Assembly: GCF_032362555.1 (NCBI RefSeq)
Contig: NC_083507.1
Coordinates: 561,001-625,000 of the forward strand
Direction of reading: 5' to 3'
Source: Amyelois transitella
Taxonomy: Eukaryota; Arthropoda; Insecta; Lepidoptera; Pyralidae
DNA length: 64,000 nucleotides
This document shows, one piece after another, positions 23,280 to 34,800 of the stretch. The notes beneath the pieces were generated by a model. That model saw nothing but the letters and a program-made list of their open reading frames with translations. It did no database searches and was not told where the DNA came from. The position numbers were made by a program, and so were the translations under genes. Positions within the stretch are counted from its first letter, which is position 1. Every line of letters begins with the position of its first letter.

Positions 23280-23452
23280 GCCGAGTGGTTCCTGGCACCA
23301 ATAAAAAAAGAATAGGAACACTCCTTCTCTTTCCCATGGATGCCGTAAAAGGAGGCTATGGGATAGGCTTATAACCTTGGGATTCTTCTTTTAGACGTTG
23401 TTTCCGTCTACCCCGCAAGGGATATAAACGTGACTATATATATGTTTGTTGA
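23280..23452 (+). mobile_element. SINE-like repeat A with internal deletion
   Basis: Head GCCGAGTGGTTCCTGGCACC and tail CTACCCCGCAAGGGATATAA are present; about 100 central bases are missing. Confidence 0.7.
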
Positions 23453-23816
23453 TTTATTGAACATATCAAATTTGGCAGAATCGTTCAAATCCACTGACTG
23501 TACTTACCTCAAATGGAATATTGTATTACATTTATAAAGTTCCAGTTCCAACCCACAATATTTTTATAAAGCTGCGCACACACTGTGCCAACCAAAGATA
23601 ACAAAGCTTTCTCTTTGTTGGTCCTGTTTATATGGTTTGATAACTATTTTTGAGAGCCAATGAACATGAGTATAAATATGTTGGCCTTTGATAGCTAGGT
23701 GTGTACGCAGCTTGAAAAAATAATTACAAGCATTCATTTAACATCACCGAATGTGTAGAGGCACCTAGATTTCTCTATACACGAGCTTTAATCACGGACT
23801 GCTTTATATAACGACC

Positions 23817-26800
23817 CTAGAGAACCCAGAAGTATAGTACGAAGACCAGTAGGACAACAGCTCCGGCCGTGACTTTGACAAGCATCGACTTGGTGTTGAG
23901 GTACGTAGCGTCCTTCTTATATTTTTGTGTCATTATTGACAGGTTCTGTGTCTTTGTGTCCAATTCTGTGGATGGTAGAAGATTCAAGGTTTAATAAGTG
24001 TAACATTAGCTGAGTGACTCAAAATAAAAATTCAAAATTCTTATTCATTATTATAGGATACTTCATATCGCTTAATAATTGTCAAAACTTTTGGTTTCAC
24101 AACATTGGTTGGAGTCAAATAAATTACTAAAAACTAAGTTTACTGCCGCTTCCAAGGCGTCAGTGCAGAAGAAGCGGTAACAAACTAATTAAGGTATTAT
24201 ATACGAGATTTATCAGGTTCAGATTTAACTGAAGCCATGAATTCTTTTTTTTTTATATACATCTCATCACAGTTTGAGCTAGCCTCAAAGCAAGTTGGAA
24301 GAATCACACGGCACATAAAAATCGTAAAATGCGACCAAGGGTAAAGGCACATTCATCAAATGCAGCTTTTACCATGATTCATATGAGTTAGGTTTCCCTG
24401 CAAAGTTCCCAAGGGGTCAGACCTGACTTACCCAACCCAGGTTTATATCAGGTTTATTATCGCACACCCAAGGCTCATCTCCAAAGAGGTGAGAAAGTAA
24501 CTGGGAGGTAAGGAAGTGACCAGGAGGTGACGAAGCGAACAGGAGGTAACAAAGTGACGGAAGAGACAAAGTGACCGGCAAGTGACGAAGTGACCTGAAG
24601 ATGAGCAGTGACCGGGTCTGACACCAGAGAAAGTAGAATAGAATATAAGTATCTTACCAGACAGCACAGCGCCCCTCTGCAGCACATCATCAATATTCTG
24701 CATCATGATCCGCTGCACGTCCCCCAATTGTCCCTGGAGGGCGGCGGTGGCCCCCGTGCGGCGAGCCCGGGGTCCGCCCTCCGCGTACTGCTTCCTGGTG
24801 CGCTGCATCCACGTGTCGAACTCTATGAACGTGTACGGACGTGTTACTGTGTTCACCTGCAATTGAAAGGAAAATAACAGTTACTTTCAAGAAGCGCCGT
24901 GTGATTCCCGGCACCAATAGAAAAAAGGAATATGACCACTCCATCTCTCTCCCATGGATGTCTATGATTCTTCTAGGCGATGGGCTAGCAACCTGTCACT
25001 ATTTCAATCTCAATTCTATCTTAAAGTCAAATAGCTGAACGTGGCCTATCAGTCTTTTCAAGACAGTTGGGATATAGACGTGATTATATGAACATACATT
25101 CATGAAATAGGAAAACATGAAAAAATATTTTTATGTTTATTGGCTTTGGTTGGGTAATATGTTAATTTAATACTTCAACATTTCCAACTAATACTATAGG
25201 TGCCGTGTGGTTTCCGGCACCAATTGAAAAAGGAACAGGATCACTCCATCTGTGACGCAGTGGACGGCCTCTGTGGCGCAGCAGTAGTGCGCTTGTCTGT
25301 GTCAACGGAGGTCCCGGGTTCGAATCCTGGCCAGGGCATGATGAGAAATGAACTTTCTCTGATTGGCCTGGGTCTTGGATGTTTATCTATACATGTATTT
25401 ATTATAAAATATAGTATCGTTGAGTTAGTATCTCGTAACACAAGTTTCGAACTTACTTCGAGGCTAACTCAATCTGTGTAATTTGTCCTGTATATATTTG
25501 TCCCGTATATATCTCTTTCACACAGATGTCTTAAAAAAAGACTGAGGGATAAGGACTTAAAAACTTGGGATTCTTGTTTTAGGCAATGAGCTAGCTACCT
25601 GTCACTATTTCAATTCTATTATTAATCCAAAAGGCTGAACATGGCTGAGTCTTTAAAAGACTTTTGGCTCTGTTTACGTGATTATAGTATGATTATACTA
25701 TGTGATGATATGTATGTATTTAACTTTTGGGTTACGAAAAAATACTTCTTAACATTGCTGCTCAAACATAAGAAACAAAATACATTCTACTCTTACAAAC
25801 AAGTTTGTGAAGGTTAATTACATGTACCAAGCTTGAGTGAATAATATAAGACTAGCTAGGATTCCTGACATTTCGCCTTATTTGATTTTTAGTGTCAAAA
25901 ACATAACTAGTGATGCATACACAGTAAAGGTTAAGATTTAATAAATAAAAATGATTAAAACGCCAACTAACCCTCTTTCCGTACTGTTGATAAAACTCCT
26001 GTGCGATTTCTTCTAAATAACTGAATGCTAGTCTCTTGCTGTAGTTACGTTCGCACAACACGAGGTAGCAGATCTCATTCTCAATCAAATAGCTGTAAAT
26101 TAAAAAATATTTATATGAATGAAAAATAATATTTGAATGAATGAATGAACTGATTGGAAACTTTCACGATACTTTATACTTTTTCTAAATAATAGAGGTA
26201 CATTATGTGCACCTTTATTACATGTATTATTAATAAATAAAGAATGAATGAATATTTATTGCACATTAAAATTACAACATAAAGAGGCGGCCTTTCTACA
26301 ATAACACATACATACATAAACATGTGTTTATCCTTCCTTTAATGGAGTTAGCAGATGACACATTTCCAATATAAATATATAAACAAATTTCATTACTCAT
26401 GATAGAATTTCATCAGAAAACACCATTTTTGTGGCAATAAATTTAAATGTACTTAAGTGGAATAAAATTTCTATATGAAGTGTTCATAAAAAGTATTCAA
26501 AATTAAGGGAACAAGAAAATAATAAATAATAAGCGACATAACTCACTGGAAGAGATATGGTCCTGTTTCGATGGAGCATCGCAGGGGCGACTGGGGGCCA
26601 AGCTTCCTAAACAGCATTTTGGCCTGGTTCTGATACTCCAGAACGTTGCAGCCGCTCTGCGAACCACCAGCAAATTATATATAAAAAATAAATTTGTGAA
26701 TAGGAAGGAAAATGAAGAGGGTGATTCGTATGACGTAAAGTATAGTAAAATAACTTTGATAGTGCGGGAAATGAGTTTCAATGTGCAGTAATACGTGTCT

Positions 26801-26907
26801 GTAAGAGATTGTAGTTAGAAAATATATAATACCTGCTCATCTTCTTGCATAGTAGCGGCGAGAGGTAACCCGTCGACGACCCGGGCGATCATCGTCATTA
26901 ACACCAT
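23817..26907 (-). CDS. SEC22B: SEC22B, R-SNARE of ER-Golgi transport (5 exons)
   Basis: Exons (minus strand) are 26907-26833, 26656-26547, 26092-25972, 24856-24658 and 23965-23817. All have GT-AG introns and join in frame to 217 residues (human 215). Residues 1 to about 120 form the longin domain ([47 protein letters not shown]). Residues of about 130-190 form the SNARE coiled coil, with the R-SNARE arginine in VLQRG. The last 20 or so residues are a membrane anchor ([13 protein letters not shown]). SEC22B sits on ER and ERGIC membranes and pairs with syntaxin-5/18-type Q-SNAREs. The short introns contain SINE-like copies, a tRNA-SINE and a minisatellite, but all splice sites look intact. Its 5' end faces the E74 3' end. 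Confidence 0.96.
24028..24200 (-). repeat. Dispersed repeat E in SEC22B intron 4
   Basis: An uninterrupted counterpart of 1396-1735; it shows the empty site of the retroelement nested there. Confidence 0.65.
24380..24440 (+). repeat. Dispersed repeat F fragment
   Basis: AGTTAGGTTTCCCTGCAAAG then CCTGACTTACCCAACCCAGG. Confidence 0.4.
24486..24616. repeat. 19-bp minisatellite in SEC22B intron 4
   Basis: Seven units, six of 19 bases and one of 17, approximate the consensus gaggtgacgaagtgaccag. The array ends about 40 bases from the exon 4 donor. Confidence 0.85.
24896..25100 (+). mobile_element. SINE-like repeat A in SEC22B intron 3
   Basis: CGCCGTGTGATTCCCGGCAC to ATATGAACATACAT, with small deletions. 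Confidence 0.7.
25201..25716 (+). mobile_element. SINE-like repeat A split by a tRNA-SINE
   Basis: Head at 25201-25251 and the remainder from 25511 to the GATATGTATGTATT tail. The two parts are collinear with other copies of repeat A. Confidence 0.75.
25252..25510 (+). mobile_element. tRNA-derived SINE nested in repeat A
   Basis: A-box-like TGGCGCAGCAGTAG and perfect B box GGTTCGAATCC. It is flanked by a possible 4-base duplication ATCT (25248-25251 and 25511-25514). Confidence 0.8.
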
Positions 26908-27197
26908 TTTGAATGATTTAAAGAGTTCTTTTCACTAGCACACGAAATAAAAGTTTCGTTATAACCGACCGCACATGAAAACTACTTTTTCTTTCTCATT
27001 ATTTAGCGAATTGGAAACAAAAACGTGAATTGACAGCTGTGAATCTTACACGTCAAAACGTATTTTGACAGTAGTTTGTCACGTCAGCTTGTCTATGGAT
27101 AAACTGAGATGCGTTCATAATGTTTTACGGCCGTGACTAGTGTTCTCTAGGACCTTTAAAATATTTTCGGCTAAGGTTTTGTTATTGTTAACTATTT

Positions 27198-27310
27198 ACT
27201 AGCGACCCGGCCGGCTTTGTAGCATTTATAAACATAAACCTTCCTCAGAAAAATCAACGTTTCAAATAGGAAACAAATTCGTCCACAACTTTCCGAGATT
27301 AGCGTATGTT
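27198..27310 (-). mobile_element. Helitron-like fragment, fourth family
   Basis: Begins ACTAGCGACCCGGCCGGCTT, the reverse of a hairpin-CTAGT end. Confidence 0.45.
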
Positions 27311-27376
27311 TGTATTTATCTAACGTTCAGACCGAGAAAATAAGGGGGCTTAATAATATGCAGTGATTATTTTTGA

Positions 27377-27455
27377 TAAGAGATCGTGGCAAGTGGAAAG
27401 AGGTAGTCTCTGCCTACCCCTCCGGGAAAGAGGCGTGATTTTATGTATGTATTTT
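27377..27455 (+). mobile_element. Non-LTR retrotransposon 3' stub
   Basis: AGATCGTGGCAAGTGGAAAG to GTGATTTTATGTATGTAT. Confidence 0.7.
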
Positions 27456-27592
27456 TTATGTCTCTCTTTCCGTATGATTTATTAATCAAATCAATCATTC
27501 TGAGGAGTCACACGATGATTACCTAAATCGCATAACGGATGCCTCAAAATAACTGCAGGAACAAGGTTTAACCGCTATTAGGCTTATATGAA

Positions 27593-27747
27593 ACTAGCGA
27601 CCCGCCCCGGCTTCGCACGGGTGCAAAATTCGGAAGTAATTATACATAAAAACCTTCCTCTTGAATCACTGTTACAAAAAACCGCATCAAAATCCGTTGC
27701 GTAATAGACTAAAATAGCGACTTTGTTTTATACTATGTAGTGATGTC
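27593..27747 (-). mobile_element. Helitron-like element, fourth family, internally deleted
   Basis: ACTAGCGACCCGCCCCGGCT with the CCCG..CGGG hairpin. It lacks about 30 central bases present in the copy at 34567-34752. Confidence 0.65.
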
Positions 27748-28225
27748 TATAGCATGCATTGCATCAGCCTTTGGAATCAAGACATGTTCATGTTGTAGTT
27801 CGAAAATAACCTGCTTATGTAAAATCATTGTGTTTCTTCAGACTATGGTGCATCTACTTTCTTGCCCTGCATTTCTATACAAACACTGAATCCCGGCAAA
27901 ATTGCGCTCCGACCAATGGCTTTATAAAACCCACACAAGTGAGTGACACATAGATAATTTGGAAGTACCATTTGGCTTTCGATGTATCACAGTGAACCCC
28001 TGGATGATCAGTATCATAGTCATGGTAAATGTTATCGTGAATTTTTCATCAAACTAGCTAGCATTATTCCAAACAGTTCAATTGCAATAGAAAGTGAAAA
28101 TTCTACGTTTCACTTAGTCTCTGGTTTTGACGAGCTTAGGTAAGGAATGTCGTTTAATGTTTCAATACGTTTGAATAACTTCTCTTTACTCGGGGAGGTA
28201 ATGGAAAAAAACAATACATTTGTAT

Positions 28226-28245
28226 TTTATTGTGGATATTTTATT
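28226..28245 (-). promoter_or_regulatory. Paired candidate poly(A) signals for E74
   Basis: Two TTTATT motifs (AATAAA on the minus strand) lie within 20 bases, after about 3 kb without repeats. Confidence 0.4.
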
Positions 28246-29309
28246 AACATTATCATCATGCATCAAATGTATGTGCTAACTCATTTACACTTATCACTAA
28301 CTATACATAGAAAAATAACTTAACTAGGGGGCAGAAATACAGTATTTTGTAAAATTAAACAACTAAATTATAATTAAAATATCGGACTTTAACTGCATAA
28401 AACTAAAAGCAAGATCACTTTACCGCACATAACTCTCAGAATAATTAAAATTTTAATTTAAGTAATTTGTGATGAAAGCGCCATCTCGTATTGAGAGGCT
28501 AAAACTGGGTAGTTTAATTTTAAAAAATGTTTACATACCGGGATTGAAGTTAAATCGATATTAAACATCTGACACAGATTAAATAACGAACAATAATACA
28601 TTGATATAGTATATAATTAACGACAAACAAACAATTTCTTCCTACGGCGACCACAGCGCCTTCCCCCGCCTAATGCCAAATCACTAACCTTCTCATTGCT
28701 TTCATGCAAAATATTTTCATATTTTACCTATCTAGCGACACCCGTACATCGTACATGTGTCGTGAGGGTGTGCGTTTGGTATGTTTTTTACAAATCTTCA
28801 TTCTATTTACATTATTATCCGACGTCGCACTTTGCTACTACGGTAGCGCCACAGCGGGCGGCGCGCGAACGAATCCGCATTTCAAACCGTCCGAATTAAT
28901 TTTAAATAAAATTTAAGATGCTAAGACTAGGCTCGATTAAAATAATTTTAACAATAATTTCCTCGAAGTGCTGTTATAATTTACATTGAAAATTTAAGTA
29001 CATTATTTATTTAATTAGAAACTTTGATTTTTCAACAACATCAATGCGACTAAAATTATTTAAACTCCCAGAGCATAATTTTAAATGTTCGCTCAAACAT
29101 TGCCTACTAACCGGTAACTCGCATTCACAGGGTCGATTAGTATTACACACTAGCCGAATTATAAATTCTGAGAGCATCCGCCTTCCATCGCGTGGTCCAT
29201 TCATTACCTACTATTAATTAATTTATTATAAGTATATTACAATAAAATTTGTAACCTATAGAACGAAATTTCCCTAAAAGGGAAGACTATGAAGTGTCGG
29301 CTCGGTGGC

Positions 29310-29337
29310 GCGGCGTGGCGGGAGCGCGCCACGCCGC
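29310..29337. other. GC-rich 11-bp perfect hairpin in putative E74 3'UTR
   Basis: The arms GCGGCGTGGCG (29310-29320) and CGCCACGCCGC (29327-29337) are exactly complementary, with a 6-base loop. Further partial pairing lies outside. Surrounding DNA is AT-rich. Confidence 0.7.
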
Positions 29338-31280
29338 CGGCTCGAAAGAGCGACAAATAAATAAGTTAAATCTATAGATATTTACAAAAGCATAAGAAAC
29401 GGTGCCGAAAAGAAAGGGTCGCCATGAGAATTCCAACTAGCTATATAAAAATACGATTAAAATTCCACTTTTAATTATTCAATAATATATATTTAGTTTA
29501 TAATTATGTAATATAGAATTATGTAATCACATGGAGCGGGCACTGGTTTGTTCGAAGAGTTTGGACACTGAGATCGATATCCTGCGTTAGGACGCGTACA
29601 CACTGGGAAGTGGATTCTGTGTTCTCGTGTCTTCAGTCGGTTCCTCGCTTAGCACCCATTTTCTCGACATCCCGGCGGCGTGCGCAGGCGCACACACTAT
29701 AATCGAGATCCTAGCCTATTTTATTGTATTAAAAATATTGCGTTTCCGGAAAGTTGATGGCCTGCGCGTGCGCCGCTGAGATAGGGTTATATCAAATCCA
29801 GTACCTGAATTTAGACAGTATAATGACAATATCCTAGCGTTCATATTGGTGCCAGTTAACTGAGTCACCAGGCACTGGATCCATATTAACCCATCACAAT
29901 AGAATCACTCAATCTCCTACACGTACAAAAGATTTTCTATTATATAATACACATCTTTGTAATATATGTATTTCTGTTTGTTTGTTTGTAGTACAAATTG
30001 GTTGCGAACTAGGCTATACCTTATTCAACCATTCGTTATGCACTATCTAGTTAAAGTATTATGATTCATAACATTGGACCACATATCGTAATTAATTATT
30101 AATAATATTTTATTCAGGTAACAAAAAATAGAGACTTCGCGCGTTTCTTATATATTTCTTGTAAATATATTCTTTATTTATTTTTAAACTGTGATTGATA
30201 TGCACGGTGAAATTAATTGTTTATGAAAATACTGCAAATAATTTGAGTAAATATTTTTTTTTGTGATAAATATTCTTTGTGATATGTGAAAGAATGGCCG
30301 CGCGATGTCTCCGACCAACAGACTTACTACCGTTAATTTAAATAAACCAAATAAACTAGACATTTCACTTAAACAGCTCACTTATAGTAAACATCTATAT
30401 ATAATAATTAACACAATTAACGCACAAATCATTCCTTAACTATATTTATATATCAGATTTCTAACAGAAATTATTGGCAGTAGGTTTCAGTACTAGTGTA
30501 GAATTCGTTAACTCCACAAAATTAAAAAACCGTAATATCAATAGAAAATTCGGTGACCACCGAACGGACGATCCACATTGTACGTGAGTAGACGTAACAT
30601 ATAATATCGCATATAATATATATGTATATAGAATCAACATCAGAGAGGTCGGTAGTTCAACAAGGAGTAAATACGCGAATGGCCATTGTAAAGCACCAAA
30701 ACTATGTGGAGGATACCATTTATGATATTTTGTATTAATATAAACATTTTAGTAAATATTTCTTCAATATAAACTCTTCTTTAGACTATAAGTTGATACT
30801 AATTGCATATTGTAAAACTGCATTTCGAATTATAAATTGTATAATCATCTGAATGTTGGTTGCGTAGTTTGAGGTAGGAAGTTCCGGCCGCCCGGGCTCT
30901 AACATGCAATATATAGAAACATTTAAATTCAATACAAACATTTAAAAATTCGTTTGAACAATATACAAAAAAGTCACTCCGCATATAACAGCTAGCAAAT
31001 TTAGTGTTCCTCTTCTGAAATACCCCTAAAAATAGGTACCTATATAAACATTTGAGCAATCGATTTCGTCTCTCCTATTTTTGTATAAATATTAAATTCA
31101 ATGATAAAGTTAATATTAGTTCGATTTGAGAATCTTATATAACGTTACAAATACAAGCGATCGGAGAACGTAATGCATGATGATTTGGAAAATAGACGAA
31201 TTTTCTAATAGTGAAAAAATTTTAACAGTTCAGTTACGTATGGAGTTCATTCACTGCTATCACGCGCACTGGAGATTCGC

Positions 31281-31816
31281 TTACGCGAGCGAGCAGTCTA
31301 TCTCGACGATGTCCTTGGGCACGTCCACGAACTGGTAGACCAGGCGCTGGCCGTCCACCTTGGCGAGGATGCCGCGCTGGTAGTAGTAGCGCAGGGCTCG
31401 CCCCATCGTCTCGTAGTTCATGTCCGGCTTGTTCTTGTGGAGCCCCCAGAGGCGGGACACCGCTTTGGAATCCACCAGTTTGAAGACGCCCTTCTCGCGG
31501 TTCGTCCACTTGATGTACCGCGGGCAGTACTCCCGGTCCTGGAGGAGTTTGAGGAGGAACTCCCACAGGTATGTGGTGGAACCCTCGCGGCTTTTGCGTT
31601 TGACACCCGGCGTCGGCGGGGCGTCGTTCCTCGGCCGCTTCTTCGGCTTGAGTTTGTTGTGGTGGTGATGCCTCTGGTAGTCCCCGATGTCGAAGACCGA
31701 GTAGGGGAAGTCGTCGTGGGGGAGGGGAGGGGGCGCGGGCGCAGCGAAGTGGTGCGCCCCCCCTCCCCCTCCGCCGTACCCGTAGCCGTATGCGTCGCGC
31801 TCGTTCACGCCGCCAA
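31281..31816 (-). CDS. Eip74EF: E74 terminal coding exon with ETS DNA-binding domain
   Basis: The acceptor TACAG precedes 31816 and the stop is at 31281-31283. The exon starts with a Gly/Tyr/His/Pro-rich stretch and a basic patch ([17 protein letters not shown]). The ETS domain follows at about 31329-31580: [14 protein letters not shown], the recognition-helix segment [14 protein letters not shown] with its two invariant arginines, and the closing strands [11 protein letters not shown]. It is nearly identical to Drosophila E74 over the ETS domain. The exon is strikingly GC-rich against its surroundings. Confidence 0.97.
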
Positions 31817-34800
31817 CTGTAACCAAAGGAAAAAAACACCTTTAGAATGCTATTTGCATGGAAATATTCAGGCAACTGGATGTGCAACCATAAGCTTTTA
31901 TGGGTTAGGTTCGGGACCTGACTTATGGACCTAAGATAACAGTCAAGAAGTCACAGAGCTCTTATTCAGAAAGTGAGAATAAATGGAATTAACAACAGAC
32001 AATTATGTTGTCTATATATACAATGTTTGTCTAGACCGTAAACCGTGCCGTGTGGATCCCGGCACTAATAAAAAAAAAAAAGAATAGTACCACTCCATCA
32101 CTTTCCCATGGATGTCGTAAAAGGCTAATAAGGGGTAGGCTTACAAACTTGGGATTCTTTTTTTAGGCGATGGGCTAGCAACCCGTCACTATTTGAATCT
32201 CAATTCTATCTTGAAGCCAAATAGTTGAACGTGGCCTATCAGTCTTTACAAGACTGTTGGCCCTGTCTACCCCGCAAGGGATATAGACGTGACCATATGT
32301 ATATAATGTATGTAGATGTAGAAAAACATGCGATGTTTAGTCGCGAACGCTGATGTTGTTGACAGGGCACCATCTATGTATTAAATGTAAACTAATCCTA
32401 AACAATAGTGGGACCCGGTTTGGGCTGAGAATCGCGTCGCGTACCACAATCGTGTTGTGAAGCCGCGGGAGTATTTGATACATTACAATAAGTAAACTAA
32501 TGCGTGGATGCTGTTTCGTAATTTTGTCACTAAAGTACATTGAGGCACGATGATTTAGTAATACATTCTGTAGATATTTAAACTGTTATACATTTAACAA
32601 AATACACGCTTTTCACGTGAGAAGAAAAGGGACCTTATAAACTATATATACTATATATAAACCTATACAACTAAATCCTGTATACTTCCTCGTGAATTCA
32701 TGAGAAATCTCCACTGCGTATCTATTAAGACGGGCAGCGGAAAGCCCAGTTTACAGCAATATGGGGCAATAACTATCTAACTAACGGCTGCTAACACAAT
32801 TCTCGATAAGACAATGAGCGCTGATAGCCAGTTGCGTCAACTTGCCGCCTTGACCCCGTTAGCATCGGGGGCTGTCGGTTTGGTTTTCCTCGGCCGTGTA
32901 AGACACTAAGTCCGGTGAAAATGCTGCAGTGTAGTTTGTTCCGCCGCTTCAAAAGAAGCGCGTAAAAACGCGTGCGCTTCGGAAGCAGTAGTAGTTATAG
33001 ATTTAAGTGATGTGACGTCAATAAGTGATACCTTGTATCCAATTTTGAAAATCTATTTTCTATTCTATTCTAAGGCTTGGGATGGCCTATGGATGAACTT
33101 TTAAGTTTCGCATTTTAACAGAACGTGTACTTAATTTTGATTTTAACGCAAAATTTTAGTATAAATTTAATGTTTACAGCTAGAACCATCGTTTGCGAAA
33201 TTGAAAACCTGTGTGTGAAAACGTGAAAAAATTATTCAAAAACACAGCTCAGATTTTTAAATTTGATCAAAAAATTGTTCAGAAATGAAGATGAAAGAGT
33301 AGGTATACGTGTAGGTGTCACTTTATTGTTTTGTTAGATCACCAAAAACAAATGACTCTCCGATATAGATTTCTGGCTGATTCAAATAAGCATCAATCAG
33401 AATACTGAGAAGACGTTAAACTTTTCAGAATTTCAGTGGAAACATCAAATGGATCAAACATTGTAGGAAGCGATAAAAATCATTTGTTTTCTTTTTTTAA
33501 AATACTCGTTCAGAAACTAGGAAGTGGGTGACCGACGCGTGTCACGAAAAAAGTATTTTTCCTTTGCACAAACACACTCATATGTCGTCGTATGACGTGT
33601 TTGACAGCCCGCCAACGCCAAGTAAATATTCCATTTTGTTTTTTTATGCTAACACATGATTGATATTAGTTTCTTTAATTGTAGATCGGAAATTGCTAAT
33701 TACTTACATTTTATTACTATAATAAAAGTTTTCTTTTCTCTTTAATAGTGGCAAATTAAGTATTTAAAAAAAAGGACCTTGAAGGCATGCTAGCGTAACA
33801 ATGGTGAACAAGTGCAGTGAATAAATAAATACGTAATAATTATGTTATTATGTTACTCGTGCGTATCTGGGAACGATATAGTTAGAATATAACCATAGAG
33901 TTTATTATAACATTTTTGCCAATAGTAGAGCGCGCGCAGGTAAGTTACGAAAACTAAGTGAACATTATGAAAAATAAGGAATTCTTTTTTATTAATTGTG
34001 AAATCGATGTTAAATAATAAAAAAAGTAATAAGTATGTAACATAGAGTACCTAAGATCTGTATTTATTGAATAAGAGAGCTGTTGCCGAAAAAATAACCT
34101 AATTAAGATCGGACCTAAGACACTCCACCACAGTCAGTTATTGTATTTTTTGTAAATCTAAGGCTGTCGTAGCTTGGGCTACAATGAGAACTACGAGCGC
34201 TCTGTAGAACATTAGTTACTCTAGAGCGATATGGCAAAAAAACTGGTCGCCATTTTCTTTCTAATATTATCTAACTCGTGTATTTTTCGCGCGCTTATCG
34301 CCAGGTCATTCAACTCGTGTGTTGGCACGTGTGTCAGTTTGTTTGCGACCATGTCTTGCGCAAAAATGGACCGCTGACCAGTTTTGGACCACGTTTAGAC
34401 GTTGCATAAATTAAAAAAAGGTATGAAGAGTCGTCAGATATTCGATAGCTATTCGATATAAAATGATAGCATATAATTATTCTATCTAAACGAAAGTAAA
34501 GTCTACACAGTAATTCGACACAAGAAACCGCCTCGGAGGTTGAGAAAATAAAACATATTATAAAGTACTAGCGACCCGCCCCGGCTTTGCACGGGTGCAA
34601 AATTTTGTTATTATACATAAAAATCTTCCTCTTGAATCACTCTACCTGTTACAAAAAACCGCATCAAAATCCGTTGCGTAATTTTAAAGATTTAAGCATA
34701 CAGACAAACAGACTAAAATAGCGACTTTGTTTTATACTATGTAGTGATGTGTAGTGACATGATTCCGCACATATTATTATGATATAATTATATCGTAAAT

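Larger units (their letters stand above)
20513..23816. other. Intergenic region between TEN1-like gene and SEC22B
   Basis: Repeat A, repeat F and a retroelement remnant are listed separately. The AT-rich part at 21530-22000 and 22840-23020 may belong to the SEC22B 3'UTR, but no boundary can be set. Confidence 0.45.
26908..28209. other. Intergenic region between SEC22B and E74 3' end
   Basis: The SEC22B promoter should lie at 26908-27110. The rest holds Helitron-like copies and a retroelement stub. No gene seen. Confidence 0.5.
28210..31280 (-). other. Probable 3'UTR of E74
   Basis: The 3 kb after the E74 stop contain no recognisable transposon copy, unlike all neighbouring non-coding DNA. 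They end near two minus-strand AATAAA signals (TTTATT at 28226-28231 and 28240-28245). A repeat-free tract ending in poly(A) signals fits a long UTR. It is AT-rich apart from GC islands near 28830-28890, 29295-29345 and 30885-30900. No ORF of note. Confidence 0.5.

Noticed and set aside
25265-25335. tRNA gene (good A and B boxes)
   Set aside because: The sequence continues into a SINE body shared with 14058 and 53180, and no tRNA cloverleaf with acceptor stem forms.
31234-31934. Other-frame ORFs over the E74 terminal exon
   Set aside because: They are shadows of the GC-rich ETS exon; the ETS frame explains the sequence.
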